A program made the position numbers and the translations under genes. The notes under the pieces were generated by a model. The model was not told where the DNA came from. It made no database searches and worked only from the letters and a program-made list of their open reading frames with translations. Shown in pieces: positions 13,513 to 27,000 of a stretch of DNA of 64,000 nt. The stretch comes from Limanda limanda (Eukaryota; Chordata; Actinopteri; Pleuronectiformes; Pleuronectidae), in NCBI RefSeq assembly GCF_963576545.1, contig NC_083641.1, positions 13,510,893 to 13,574,892 of the forward strand, written 5' to 3'. Within the stretch, counting starts at the first letter, position 1. The number at the start of each line of letters is the position of its first letter.

Positions 13513-13983
13513 AGGGCCCGAACACTGACAGGCACTGACAGGTGAGGCCCTATTGAAATTGTAAGGATTATTATTATTATTCAGGCAAATGAATTGACTT
13601 TGAGGGCTCTAACATGCTCAAATTCTTACCAAAATTTGCAGAAAGTTAGAAAGTGAATTTTCAATGGGCGTCACAAAATGGATCAACGGTGCCCCCCAAG
13701 ACCCCCGGAACGTGTTCACATTGACCGATCTTCACAAAAATCGATACACAGACAGGTGTATCATGACCAGACAAACAAAAAAGTCTTAGGTGCAATTGGA
13801 AAAACGCCACAGGAAGCCTTCTATTTTGCATTTAGTGACCATTTTGGCCATATTCCACATTTTTACTTTGAGGTACTTGTCCAAGGGCTTTCATTAGATC
13901 AACTTCAAATTGAGATGAGTGTCATCACAACAAGATGGAGATTTAAAGTTATTCAAAGATCGATTTTTCGTCACACGGTGTGA
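13513..13983 (+). repeat. Dispersed GGGCCCGA...ATTATT repeat, copy 1
   Basis: Begins AGGGCCCGAACACTGACAGG, continues GTGAGGCCCTATTGAAATTG and an ATTATT run, then CAGGCAAATGAATTG and ATTTGCAGAAAGTTAGAAAG. The same blocks occur in reverse at 44530-44760. The 101-codon frame at 13678-13983 lies inside the repeat and resembles no protein I know. This type of interspersed repeat is common in teleosts. It ends about 300 bases before the baz1b promoter boxes. Confidence 0.75.
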
Positions 13984-14278
13984 CCTTGGCGTGGCGTCAA
14001 AGTTTGATTACACGCCATTAAAACACAATGTTCTGTAACACGGACATACATGGACCATGAATCCTTTGGTGCTGAGCCGTAAACAAACAACTCCCCTCCT
14101 GCAGTGACAGTGTCAGTATATGGTGTCAGTGGTCAAAAATCAACGGAATCTTTATGTCTTGTTAAATGTGATTTCGTTGATCTATAAAATCAGCAGCTGA
14201 CCCCGCTTTTTTATGCAGCGTGGGCGTGGCTTATGTGATGCGGGCTGAGCTTGTCTGACAATAGACGGGCCACATCAG

Positions 14279-14435
14279 CCAATCACAGAACGCGTGGCGC
14301 CAACTGGCTGAGGGCGCTTCATTGAGGAAACCAATGAACGTCGTGTGAGGGCGGGGCTTACGTGCGACGCCGCTTGCCGGGGAAACGGAGAGCGGAGGGT
14401 GACTCGAGCCGGTGCACTGGAAACTCCCGCCATTT
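14279..14435 (+). promoter_or_regulatory. baz1b: Probable baz1b promoter: CCAAT boxes, GC box, YY1-like site
   Basis: Two CCAAT boxes (14279-14283 and 14331-14335) are followed by a GC box GGGCGGGGC (14349-14357) and a CGCCATTT site (14428-14435), the reverse of the AAATGGCG YY1-type core often found at start sites. The DNA from about 14200 to 15050 is GC- and CpG-rich. No TATA box is visible. The start of transcription is probably near 14380-14440, which is inference. Confidence 0.6.
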
Positions 14436-14439
14436 CGGA

Positions 14440-15030
14440 AAGGAATTAACCTCTTGATTGATCCAGGCTACTTTTGTTTTTTTTGGTGTAAATCAGGTTA
14501 CCACAGGTATCTGACAGGGAGAAGCCGGGACACAGCGAGCCAGCAGCGGAGGAACCGGTGGAAGGAACGCGGGCCTGGATCGCACACACCCGGGACAGAG
14601 CAGCGCGCCAGACCGCCCGCCGAGCGAAGCGTCGTTGCCGCGAGTTTGATTTCGGTTTGGATCGTGTGGCTCTTCCTGGAAACCCGGAGATAAAAGTTCA
14701 CCAACTCTCTCCAGAGGCCAGTCCAGCTGTTTACATCCCAGACTCAGCGTGGAAGCCCCCGCCACACAGCTCCAGGAGGAGAGGAGCAGGATGCAATGAG
14801 GCGGCGGGCACTGTTATTGTTTTGCAACGAGATAGCGATCCAGCCTGCTAGCTAGTCGGCTAGCTGCTACACGCTGGGTGCCGGGCCTGCCGGCGGTAAC
14901 GTGAGCCGTGCTAACGTGACTCGGGACGTTTGGATACATGCTAAGGACAAATTGTAGTATATTGTTGCACTGACTCGTTGATATAAGTTCTGGTGTTAAC
15001 GTTGGCACCCGTGCCAGCTGTGATTTTGAG
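14440..15030 (+). other. baz1b: baz1b 5' UTR (inferred)
   Basis: GC-rich sequence between the promoter boxes and the start codon, with no good intron boundaries inside it. It contains upstream ATGs; two overlapping frames at 14412-14693 (93 codons) and 14558-14851 (97 codons) would be upstream ORFs if transcription starts before them. Neither resembles a known protein. Confidence 0.5.
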
Positions 15031-18000
15031 ATGGCACCGCTTTTGGGCCGGAAACCCTACCCGCTGGCTAAGCCGCTAGCCGAGCCACCAGGCCCGGGAG
15101 AGGAGGTCTACATCGTCGAGCACAGCAAGGAGGCCTTCAGGAACAAAGAGTATCCTTTAACATGGTGTTGATGCTCGCTGTTGCCGGAGACAGTCGGCAT
15201 GTGATATATCTGGCTTTGTCTGCCTGGATGTATTAACCTCCGCACACTCACACACGCCAGGTTGTAAGACAAGCTAACAACGCTAAGTGATTTCCACCAG
15301 ATCTCTTGAACGTTTCCCCGCGTGTGCTCATGGAACACTGGGTGACAAGCTGCTAGCTCACGCACCTCTCTGCTAATGTTCCCGTCATAGCTAGCTGTCT
15401 CACAGTGGGACAGACACACATTTTAAGCGGCTTTTGTACACTTCGTGTGTTTAGTTAACTACACAGAGTTAGTGTTGACGGTCGTCCTTTCACTTTCACC
15501 CTCGTACGGCCCTGCTGTCAGTTATTACCCAGAGCTAGCACCGCTAGCTAGCAAGCCGCTAACACCAGGTTTCCAATCATGTCACAATAGCCCGTCGCCT
15601 GCTCTCACAGGCTGGAGCTAGCATCAGGCTGGAGCTAGCATCGCTCGCTAGCTCCCAGGCGTCAGCTGCCGGTACTTTTGAGTTCCTGAGTTTGGACAAT
15701 GAGGAGATCAGCTGTCGCACAGTAACTAGTTTAAAACAGGTTTGGTAGCTAAGCTTGTTCAAGTGTAATAATGAGGTGACTTTACTCGTTCGTTTTGTTA
15801 AGAGATGTTTATATGGAAACTTGAAACAGCCAGTAGGACTATAGAGCTAACCGCGACAGATCAAAGTGTCACACGTTGAGCTAAAGTAGTTTAAAGACGT
15901 GTTAAGTTAGCATAGCTTGTAGCATGTTTGGATACATGTGATGGTCATTTCAACCAACTGCTTGTATCTGACTGTTACATTGAGATATATCTTCAGTGCT
16001 TATAGAAGTGGTTTCCTGTCTCATTCTACCAGCTCCTACTGTCTCAGCTGCCATGAATCTCTCTCACTTTATTATTGTGGTCGTTTGTTTACATCCAAAC
16101 TATTTACTCGCATCAACCCAACTCATGAAAGTGTTTACTGTCGCCTAAATTTATTTCCTAAATAGTCAGGACCATTCTCAGCATCGTCCCATATGTTCCC
16201 AGCTCATACACAAGCATCGAGAAATTTTGCGCTTCAGTGTCTTGCTCAAGGACACTTCAGCATGCATGAGACTGTGTTCAAATTGCCCTCTAATTAGTGG
16301 AACACCTCTATTAGTGGACCACCTGCTCTATCTCCTGAGCCACAGCGGCCAATGTGTTATATTTTGCTAAGACCGGTTCCCCTTTGTCCCAGCCCCATAT
16401 TAACTGTCAACAACAGTGTCACAAATTGGTCAGCACCCTGCGTGTGTTGCTTGTTGTCATGAGAATGCAAATGAGTAAACTGTTAATTGTTTCCATGTGA
16501 TTATTGGAGTTTACCTTGACCAACATCACTACAGTGAGTATGAGGCACGCTTGGAGAGGTACAGTGAGCGTATCTGGACATGCAAGAGCACTGGAAGCAG
16601 CCAGCTGACGCACAAAGAAGCATGGGAGGAGGAACAAGAAGTCACCGAACTGTGAGTATCACACCAAGCGTTAACATGTTCACAGCTCCATACGGCCATC
16701 GAAATATGAGCCATTTGTCAGCTCCACAGTCATTACACATTCTTATATATTCAGAAGTACAGGCTCCGGGTGTTATTAAATAGTAAACGTTTGTTGGTGA
16801 TTTAGATGCACTTGCACAAACATACAAGTGTGCTTCTTTTATTGAAGCTTGTTAGTATTATGAAAGAGACATTATCCCACAGTCAAGGTCACAAGGCTTG
16901 CTGCTTTGCTAGGATTGGATAGATCTGGTGCTCCTCCTCTTATTCTATTTAGAGGGTGTGTGTGTGATTGAGTCATCCTTGAATCTATATGTCCTGGTGA
17001 GAGTTTACTTATTCTGATGTGCAAAGGGGAGAAATTTAGACAGAATATTAATAGACATCTTGCAATTCACTTATTTACAGCCAGGTGTACTAATGCTGTA
17101 CTGTATATGTGCTGTCAGGAAGGGGAAGGTGACCTAAACCATATAGGTGAACCAAAGAGATATCACAGCAAAGACAAGGCAGAACTGAGTAGGGCAGTGT
17201 GGAGCTGCCCAGATCCAAGTCACCCAGGATCACAAGATGCATTTAAGCCCTGTCTAATAATATCAGACCAGAGATTCAACTCCCCCTGCTGGCCACTCTC
17301 ATCCCTTTGTTGTCCTGTTATGTAATGCTGTGGTCCCTGTGATGACTGCAGGGCAGGAATTCAAACTGTGTGAATGAAATGTTGCTGTGAATACAGCACA
17401 TCATACCCATGAACAAATCCAGTTAATGTCCAACATGGCTAAACTCTTGGTAGCCAAGCTTGTTTTTAATTGATGACAGAACATTAACAATCTCTAACTT
17501 TATATGTCAAGAGACACAAAACGATAGTAGTGCTAAAATTGTATTATACTCTGGTTATATTAACTTTTTTGTACTAATTGCTCCTTGTGCTCTATGTGAA
17601 GGCTTCAGGAAGAGTATCCCCAGTGGTTTGAGAGGCCTGTCCTGGAGATGATCCACCACAACACTGTGTCTTTAGACAAACTGGTGGAAATGGCCTGGGT
17701 TGAAATCCTAACCAAGTATGCGGTTGATGAGGAGTGCGACTTCCTGGTTAGTTTGACTCCTCACATTTCTAAACTTGTGTCTTACGTTCAGCTGTTGCGT
17801 AACTTTGTAATTGGATCTGTAATCTCATCTACAGGAATCACACCCATAGCATTAGCAGTATGTTAATATTTTGCATTCACTGAACTGCTTCAGGCATTGT
17901 CTTTAGAGAACCATAAAACGTTTTCTTCCATTTAGCCTTACCAACTAATAATATATTCTTAAATTTGTAGCTGACTTTGTACAAAAGCAGACAGTATGGT

Positions 18001-21000
18001 TTTGTATTTATATTTTCCCTCATTCGCAGTCATTTGTTTCAGTTGCTTTCATCCAATTATAAAAACACTGAAGAGTCTTTGCTAAAAAGGTAATGCAATA
18101 GAGAAAACTGCAAAAAATCTTAATGAAACCCCTCCTAGTGGTAGAACAGTGGTAAGCATTATTTGATTGGAAACGTCCTGAATCTTTTTTTTTTCTGTAG
18201 GTGGGGAAGGACAAAAGTTTGCAGGTGAAGGTGGTGAAGATCCACCCCCAAGAAAATCCAGAGGGCGAGGCGGGGGAGAAGAAGCTTGAAGGCGCCTGCG
18301 ACTCTCCATCAAGCGACAAGGAGAATGCAAGTCAGGAGAACCAGAGGAAGGAGCCTCCTCCCAGAGAGGACGACAACAGGAGGGAAAGTCTCAGTGAGTC
18401 CAAATTAATAAAGTTACAATCAGAATTTTAGGCTTTCCTCTTAATATCTTCTTTTAAAATAACAACGCTTCACTTCCTATCAGGTGACAGAGCCAGACGT
18501 TCTCCAAGGAAACTTCCCTCTGCCATGAAGGAGGAAAAGAAGAGGTGGGTTATGCCCAAATTCCTTCCTCTGAAGTACGACGTGAAGCTCATCAGTGAGG
18601 AGAAGGTTTGTATCCTGTCTTCAGCACTCAACAAATGTTTAGATGCATTTTCTAATAGTCCTCAACTGATGACAATTTTCTCCGGAAAAATTATCTTTTG
18701 ACGATTGTTCATTCTTGATTAAAGACATTTTAATCCCTTCACTCCTGCTATAGGTGATCAGTGATGTCCCTGTAGACAGTCTGTTCAGAACGGAGCGCCC
18801 TCCAACAAAGGAGATCATGCGCTACTTCATCAGGCACTATGCGCTGAGGCTGGGCATGGGTGAGAGTGCTCCCTGGGTGGTCGAGGATGAACTGGTGAAA
18901 AAGTTTAACCTGCCAAGCAAATTTAGCGACTTTCTTCTTGATCCACACAAGGTAATTCATCCGAGGCCTCTTTCGTGATGTGACTGTTTTTAAAACCTTC
19001 GCTTGTTTTTGGCTCACACTCTTGTTTCGCTACAGTTTTTAGCAGAAAATCCCTCTGCGAAGCGTAAGAGCTTGACATCTCCAGAAGGTAAACTTAGCAA
19101 GAGGCTCAAGAACTCTGATACGCCAGGAGAGGATTCAGGAAGTGAGATGGGAGAGAAGAAAAGGAAAAAGAAAGATGCTTCGGGCCTGCCCCTTAGTCCC
19201 ACCATCTGGGGCCACATGCAGGTTACTTGTCTTCTAAGCAAAAAATCCTTTAGAAATACTGCTCAATTATAATGAGGTGAAATGAATGATGTCATGTTGT
19301 CTGTATTTCAGAAAATAAAAATGAATGGCTCACCGCTGAAGGTAAAGAACTCAGGAAGTCCAAAGAAAGGTGAAGGCAAGGGCTCTGCGCCCTCTACTCC
19401 CAAATCAGGCAGAAAGTCTGGGGACAAGAAAGAAGGAAAGAAAACCGCAAAGAGCGGAGATAAGAAGCTTGGTGTTCTCAAAGCTTCTAAAAAGGATGGC
19501 AAAGCTGGTGGCAAGACACCGAAGATGAAACAGATGACTCTGCTGCATCTGGCTAAGAGCACCTCTGCAGGGAGCCCGAAGAAGAGAGTCCGAAGCACTG
19601 GCATGGGTTCACCTAAACTGGGGAAGCCGCTGCACCCCATGGCTCTTCACCTCCTCCGCTTCTATAAGGAGCATAAGGGAAAAGAGGACAAAAAAACTAC
19701 CCTCTCCTCTCTCGTCTCCAAGGCTGCAAAGACCTTATCGGCAGATGATCGCGGCCGTCTCCCGGAGGAGCTCAAAGAGCTCGTGCAGAAACGCTGGGAG
19801 CTTCTTGAGCAAAAGAGACGCTTGGCAGCCATGAGCGAAGAGGAAAAGCAGGAAGAGATGAAGAAGCGACGCAAAGAAGTCAAAGAGAAACTGCGGGAAA
19901 AGGCTAAGGAGAGAAGGGAGAAGGAGATGTTGGTCCGCCGCGAACAATCACGTCGATATGAGGACCAGGAGATTGAAGGCGGCCAAACCCTGCCGGTGTT
20001 CAAGCTTGTTGAAATGCCTGAGGGTTTGCCCAACACCTTGTTTGGTGAGGTTGCCATGGTCGTGGACTTCCTCAACTGCTATGCGGGGCTGCTGATGCCG
20101 GATGACCAGTATCCCATCACAGCTGTGGCTCTGTTGGAAGCGTTGGCTGGGGAGCGATCCGGCTTCCTCTACCTGAACCGCGTGCTCGTAGTGCTGCTCC
20201 AGACGCTGCTGCAGGATGAGCTGGCCGAGGGCTACAGCGAGCTCGATATGCCCTTATCTGAGATCCCTCTCACCATGCACTCTGTGTCCGAGCTGGCCAG
20301 GTTGTGTCTGCGCCCCTGTGATGCTCATGGTGAGGAAAGTGGCCAGGGCTCCGAGGGCTCGGGGCCCATGGGGGGTTTTGATGATGTGGTGACAAGCGAG
20401 TTCCTGGAGAAGCTTGGGACAATTGAGGTGTTTGAGCTGGGCCCCGAAGAGAAGGTCAGCCTGCTGGTGGCACTTTGCCACCGCATCCTCATGACCTACT
20501 CAGTGGAAGACCATGTCGACGCAATGCAGCAGCGGTCGGCTGAGCTGTGGAAGGAGCGTCTGGCCATGCTGAAGGAGATCAATGATCGCAAGAGGGCTGA
20601 GAAGAATAAGCGGATGGAGGCCAAAGGTAGCTGACCGTCACCATAGAGCTTTAGCTGTGGAATAAATAAGAAGATTCAATACTGACATTGTATTATTACT
20701 ACACAGGGTTTCTTTTAATACTTCCTCCAAAATGTAAATATAAGTTGATACAATAAGTAGATTTTTTCCTCTGGTCTCAAAGGTGAGAAGAAAAGAGATG
20801 GTGTTCTTAAGAAGGAGGTCAAAAAGGAGGTAAAGGTGGAGCTGGAGTCAGAGGACATGATCAGCTCAGTGAAGAGCCGGCGACTGATGTCTATGCAGGC
20901 CAAGAAGGAGAAGGAGGAGATGGACAAGCAGAACAAAGGTAAACGTCAAAGCAGGCTATGGACCAATTTAAATATGTGACCTTTTCAGAAATCACAAACA

Positions 21001-24000
21001 AATGCTTTGCTGGTTTGTTCTACTGTTAGTTGGGACAATTTAGATTTTGTTCGGAATTTATAGTTTGTCCATCTATAGGATCTTTTATTAATTTCAGTCA
21101 CTGACAGGAAGACAGGACAAGTTAACATTATTATATTTTTCTCTGTAAGTATACCTCACTCTCTATTTGTCACTGTATTCCCCTGACTCCAGAGCGCATG
21201 GAGAAGGAAGCTGAAGAGGAGCGGATGCGTAAACAGAGGGTTTCTGCAGAGAGAGCCTTCCAGGAGGGAATCACAAAAGCCAGACTCATACTGCGCAGGG
21301 CGCCACTGGGCACAGACAGAAATCATAACAGGTGTTTACTGCACAGTAATAGATTTTGTACATATACCGATTCTAATAGCTTCAGTCAATTTTTTAACCT
21401 TCAAGACTTTCTTGTTTTTCTTTAGATACTGGCTTTTCTCAGATGTTGTTCCTGGTCTCTACATTGAGAAAGGCTGGGTGCACGAAAGCATTGACTACAA
21501 CTTCACCCCTCCACTTGAAGAAAAACCAGCTGAGCCTGAAGTGGAAGAGGAGGAGGATGGCGAGTCAGCCACTACTAATGAATCGCAAGGTAAAATATTT
21601 CAAAATTAAGGAATTATTCTAAATCCATAATGGTGCTTCCCTTTCTTTTTATGTTTTCCTTAGTTGGCCTTTTATATACATAGTTTAATTTATATTTATA
21701 ATAACTTGCTTAGTAATAAATATTTGTTTATTTATATATATTTTTTTAACTTAAGATGATAATTTGTTTTTGTTGTAGGAGCTGAAGGAACTGAAAAGGA
21801 TGATGGCAGCATAGATGGTGCTATTAGTGAAGGAGCCCAGCAGGGGGCGGCACCTGACGTCTGTATAGAAACCACTGCTCCCAATCAGGGACAGAATCTC
21901 TGGTAAGAGCTGAGCGTGTCTTTTCTTTTTTTCATTTTGATTTCATTTTTTTCCCTTTCATTTGATTTATTTTACTCCTTTCCTCTTTTATGCTGTCATT
22001 GCCATATTCAAACGTTTGTATCTTTTTTTTAACCAGGTTCATATGTGACAACACAGCTGAGCTTGAGGAGCTGGTGGAAAGTCTTCATTGTCAGGGGGCC
22101 AGAGAAAGCGAACTGAAGGCAAAGATACAAAACAGGTAAAAAAAATTGTCGCTATAGGGCAAATTATTCAAGTTGTGTGTGACAAGGCGAAAAATCTAAA
22201 AGAAAACAAATATCTCCCGGTGAAAAAGCGGTGACACAAACGAAGATATCAACAAAGTTGTGAAGTGAGTTTGTGCTGATAAGAGCCGGCACCTGCGAAA
22301 ATCACTTGATCTAGGCAGCAGAGTTAATGCGTCACTTCTGGCCTCTGCTTGCTGCACCCGGCTCCTCCACCTCTCGCCTGAAGATTGAAGGCGTCTGTGC
22401 AGAAAACCTGCTGCTGTGTTTGTGCATGTGTAAAAGGCAAACTCCATAGCCAAGTCTCCGGATTTTACCTGCAGGTGATGTCTGAAAACAGATTCAATGT
22501 TAAACAAATCTCTCCCTTCCATGTGTAGGTATCAGGACATTATCCACTCCATCAATTTGACCCGCAAGGGCAAAATTGGCCTCAGGACTTGTGATGGCTT
22601 CGAAGAGCTGCTGAAATACCTGCGCAGTGACATCCAGGAGGTGGCTTCACGGCTCCATAAGGGAGGTCTGGGATACTTGGAGGACAACGTAGACATCGAA
22701 GAACAGGTGACTGGTTTGTCTCATTTCCATATTGGTATAGTTAAGATGTCAACTGCTTGTTGACCCAGCCCTTTAACAGCACCCTCATCCGTTCTTATTC
22801 TTTCAAACTGCCACTGTGTCAACCCAAACCTGCAACTGTAATTCATAATTTTGTAATCTTCTGTACACAGTTGAAAGACACAGAAAGCTTGAAAGACTTT
22901 GGCGAGTGCATCATCACCATCCAGGCCTGTGTAATCAAAAAGTTCCTGCAGGGATTCATGGCCCCCAAGCAGAAAAAGAAGAGAAGGCAAGGAGGCGAAG
23001 AAAACAGCAAGGCAGAAGAGGTTGATGAGGAGAAGAGACTGGCAGAGGAGGCCAGGGTAAGAGAAATAATTGAAGTGTTTGTATCTGGTTTTGAGTTTTA
23101 GTGTCATCAAAAGGTAATTGACTGGTGTAATAATAAGTCTGTTGCCATGTCAGTTTGAACTAGTGTTAACCACTTTATTCATCAGAGCTCTCATCTATGT
23201 GAATTTAAATTGATTTGACCATAGATGTTATTGTTTTATCCTTTTGTGGAGCACTTTGTTATTTTTTGTGAAGAAAGGTGATAAATAAATGTAGCTTAGT
23301 ATATATCTATTAATATTACTACATCACTGAGTATACAGTAACTGTATAAATGTTGACTGTTAATCTTTTGTTATGTTGACCTTTTCCTCATAGGTAGCCA
23401 CGGCGGTAGAGAAGTGGAAGACGGCGATCCGAGAGGCCCAGACCTTTTCCCGCATGCACTTGCTCCTGGGAATGTTGGACGCTTGCATCAAGTGGGACAT
23501 GTCTGCTGAGAACGCTCGCTGCAAAGTCTGTCGCAAAAAAGGTAACGACTGACCTCATCTGCCTTCTCAATCAGAATCCTACCCCCACAGGTTTGGTTCT
23601 GTGTTTTCACTGTCCTTTCAATTGGCTAAAAATCACAGTAACATGATGAACTACAGTAACATAGTCAGCTCCAATTCTCTCGGATTTTCCTTATTTATGA
23701 TGTTCCAACTGATTTGCGTTTTTTTGTTTTAACGCCAGCATATAAACACGGTCAGTCTGCTCAGTGAGTGAAAGCATCTCTCCACTGCCCAAACAGTCTT
23801 CTGCTCCTTGTCCAGTGCTCAGGCAGAACCCACCTGTGTTGATGCTGTCAGAGTTTAGACTCAGATCCAGACAGGGCAGCAGGCACAGAGCAAAACAGAC
23901 AAGTAGTGTCAAGCAGGTCAACATTAATATCAGAGAGCTCAGCTCCCCATCAAGTGAACCTGTAGTGATAAGATGATGGTAAACACTCAGTTACGTGCTC

Positions 24001-27000
24001 AGCAACATTGGACACACAGGAAAAAATAGCCCTTTCAGGAAGTTAAGACCCGGACAAGTAAGATTGAAAGAATGAAAATGTGGAAATGCTGAGAAAATAT
24101 CACATGTCAAACAAAATGGATTAAAAAAAATGCATCTTCTAAAGTTATATTTTGATTAATACTAATTTTGTCCAGGTGAGGATGAGAAACTGATCCTCTG
24201 TGATGAGTGCAACAAGGCCTTCCACCTGTTCTGCCTGCGACCGGTACTCCACCGAATCCCTGCTGGAGAATGGCGGTGTCCCGCCTGCCAGCCCACTGTG
24301 GCCAGACGCGGCTCTCGTTCAAGGTAACTGTCTGTCCTCACGACATTTGTTTTGGTACGTCTGTTCTCCATCGTCCATACAAGATGTTGTATTACTGTGG
24401 GGTTATCCACAGAGGTAATGTGACCTCAAGTCTCTAGAAACCTTTTTAACCGTTGCACACATAACTCACTGAAATGTGCTGTGGAGCATTTACATAAAAC
24501 CCAACATAGAAAAGAACTTCTGTAAATGTAACTACTGAGTCCAAATCACAACCCTGCTACACGCCATAATGAATGACTATAAATGAATAGAGCTGGATAA
24601 TACGTTACCTTTTCTGGTTAGATTTGCACAGATTACAATGTTCTACTGTTTCATGATGCAATTTTGTCTTAAAATAAGAGCTGGTGAAGTACTGCTAGTT
24701 TGACAGAAGCCAGGGAAGCAAATTCATTGCCATCTTTGTTCAATGCAGCCCAACATTGGCAAACTGATGAATGTTGAAGAAGCCACAATTACTTATTTGA
24801 CCCGAGTGGCTCAAGTAAACTAACATTAGACAGCAGAACAGGACAGTTGTTCTTGTAGCTTCACTGAAACCAATGTTTGAAAACTTTTTTTCTCAACAAT
24901 CAAATCTGCCCCTTTCAAACTACAGACCATCTTTGTCAGTTGTCTAAGATTTCAGAATGAAAATTTCTCTGTTGCAGGAACTATAAACAAGACACAGATG
25001 AAGAAGAGGATGAGGAGGAGTCTGAAGAGGAGGACTCTGATGAAGAAGAAGATGACGAGGAGGACAATGATTACAAAGCCATGGGTCACACCTGTGAGTA
25101 TCGAGGAGAGGAAATGAAATCCAGGTTTCACAATATTGTCTCATCTTTGATGATAGTGTATTCAATCAGATTTAGGAAAGAATTCAAACAGTTTCTCATA
25201 TCACACATTTCAGTGAAGTGATTGTGATGAATATGGGAATATACCAAATGTTCCAGTATATCAGAACATTTGGTCATATACAGGTATATCAGTGATATTT
25301 TATGTACCCACTCTAAACTGGAATCAGCCCTGTTTCATGAATGAATCACACACTTTTAAATAATAAATTAACAAGACAAAGACAAGTCCCAGATTTTAAA
25401 GCCCGAGTTGGTTTTGTAGAGCGTTGGTCCTTGCGGCTGAAGTCTGTGAATGCGAGGAATGCTGATGGGGAATTTGAGCCCCCGTCTCTATTGTCTGTGT
25501 GTTGTCATGTAGCAGCGCTTGGGTCTGGACGTTGCTTTGAAGCCACGTCTCACTCTGACTTCACTCAGAGTATGTGGCAGGACGATCCCCTCTGTCAGTT
25601 CCAGCCTGCACATCAACAATTAAGAAGTTTAGTGCATCGAGGCCAAATAGTTCAAGAGAAGCTGGCACTGCCCCAAGAACAGAATATTTCGGTCATTTAT
25701 GGACTGAGACTGTGATAGATCACTGACGGTGTAGGACTCAATCCACAGTGGCCATTGATTCGTTTGGTCCAATCTAAAATATCAACATATCTGACAAACT
25801 AAACATGAATGAACTTGATTCCATAACCAGGACTGCAGCTTATGCATGCTTTTAATTTCTCACCCTTTAATGTTTCATTACAGTGAGACCAAGGAAGAAA
25901 AATAAGCAGTCCTCGTCTCGACAGAAGCATTCAAAGAGCAAACCCAAGACACCGCCGTCTTCTAGCAGTCAGAGCAGCAAACATAGGGCTGGCCCCAACA
26001 GCCCTGCAGACATCGACGAACTGGTAAGTGGCCACAGCAGCTCCCTGCTACCATTTGTCTTCAAGTGTTCTTTTGAGAGCATTCAGTTTTTATATTATTG
26101 TTTAGTGATATGTGTTGCTTGTGTGGTTTCCACAGGTGCGACAGAGTTCCCAGTCAGGCGTGCGGAGGCAGGCGAAGGAGCTGGAGAGGTGCGAGGAAAT
26201 CCTCAAGAAACTGACCAAGTTCCGCTACAGCTGGCCTTTCAGGTGAGCCACGACCATGTTCTATATGCTGCAATATTCAGCGTAGTGATGATACTAAGCA
26301 GATTTTTGAACCTTTGTTTTTAAACTTTTGAGAAACCCCACAATTAGAGAAGTTTACATCAAATGGATCCGACTGTAACTTGCTCCAACAACAGGGGCCT
26401 ATACGTTTTACTTAGTGGTCTGTGTAAACCAGGAAAGGTGCTCTGGCCATAATGGACTCTGCAATGAATTCCCTCAGTTTGTATAGAGTCAAGATTTGGC
26501 TTGACTTCCATATGTGAGCCAGTTGTCTTCATTCAGGTAGAAATCTAAAAAGACCTTAAATTGTCTATCAATGCTTATCATCATGATACACTGTCCTCAA
26601 ACATTAACCTTTTTAAAAACTAAAATGGTCCACTAGTATATCTTTTGCTCACTCTGATGTCCTTTCAAACGCTTCATATCTCTAAAATCTGTACAATTTA
26701 GGCCAAAATGATGTGCAAGTAAATAATCCATAATAAAAGTAATTAAATTGTGCTATTAAAAACGTTTTTTTGTAAGATTTAGCTAAATAAACACAAATCA
26801 TTGATCCAAAACCTTCTAGCTATCGTGGATTTTATAAGTTCGATTTCAACATGATCATGCAAACAATAATCTGATCTAATCAACAATCAAAGGCCTGTTT
26901 TCAGAGGATTCACATTAAGATCGTAATATGTTGCTCTCCTTGATGAGCGAAGGCCTTTTGAAGGTTGATATATTTGAAGTTATACTATTAAATCACTGAT

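Larger units (their letters stand above)
15150..16534 (+). other. baz1b: baz1b intron 1, U12-type (minor spliceosome)
   Basis: The donor after AAAGA is GTATCCTTT, the exact U12 5' splice consensus. TTTACCTTGACC near the 3' end (16510-16521) fits the U12 branch consensus, and its branch A at 16519 is 15 bases from the CAG acceptor ending at 16534. With these boundaries the protein reads [18 protein letters not shown], matching the family. Confidence 0.85.

Noticed and set aside
13678..13983. 101-codon frame upstream of baz1b
   Set aside because: Lies inside a dispersed repeat also present at 44518-44760; no recognisable domain.
19662..20075. Ser/Arg-rich antisense frame in baz1b exon 8
   Set aside because: Shadow of the Lys/Glu-rich coding strand.
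25341..25715. 124-codon frame in a baz1b intron
   Set aside because: Intronic, no domain, and the neighbouring exons join in frame without it.
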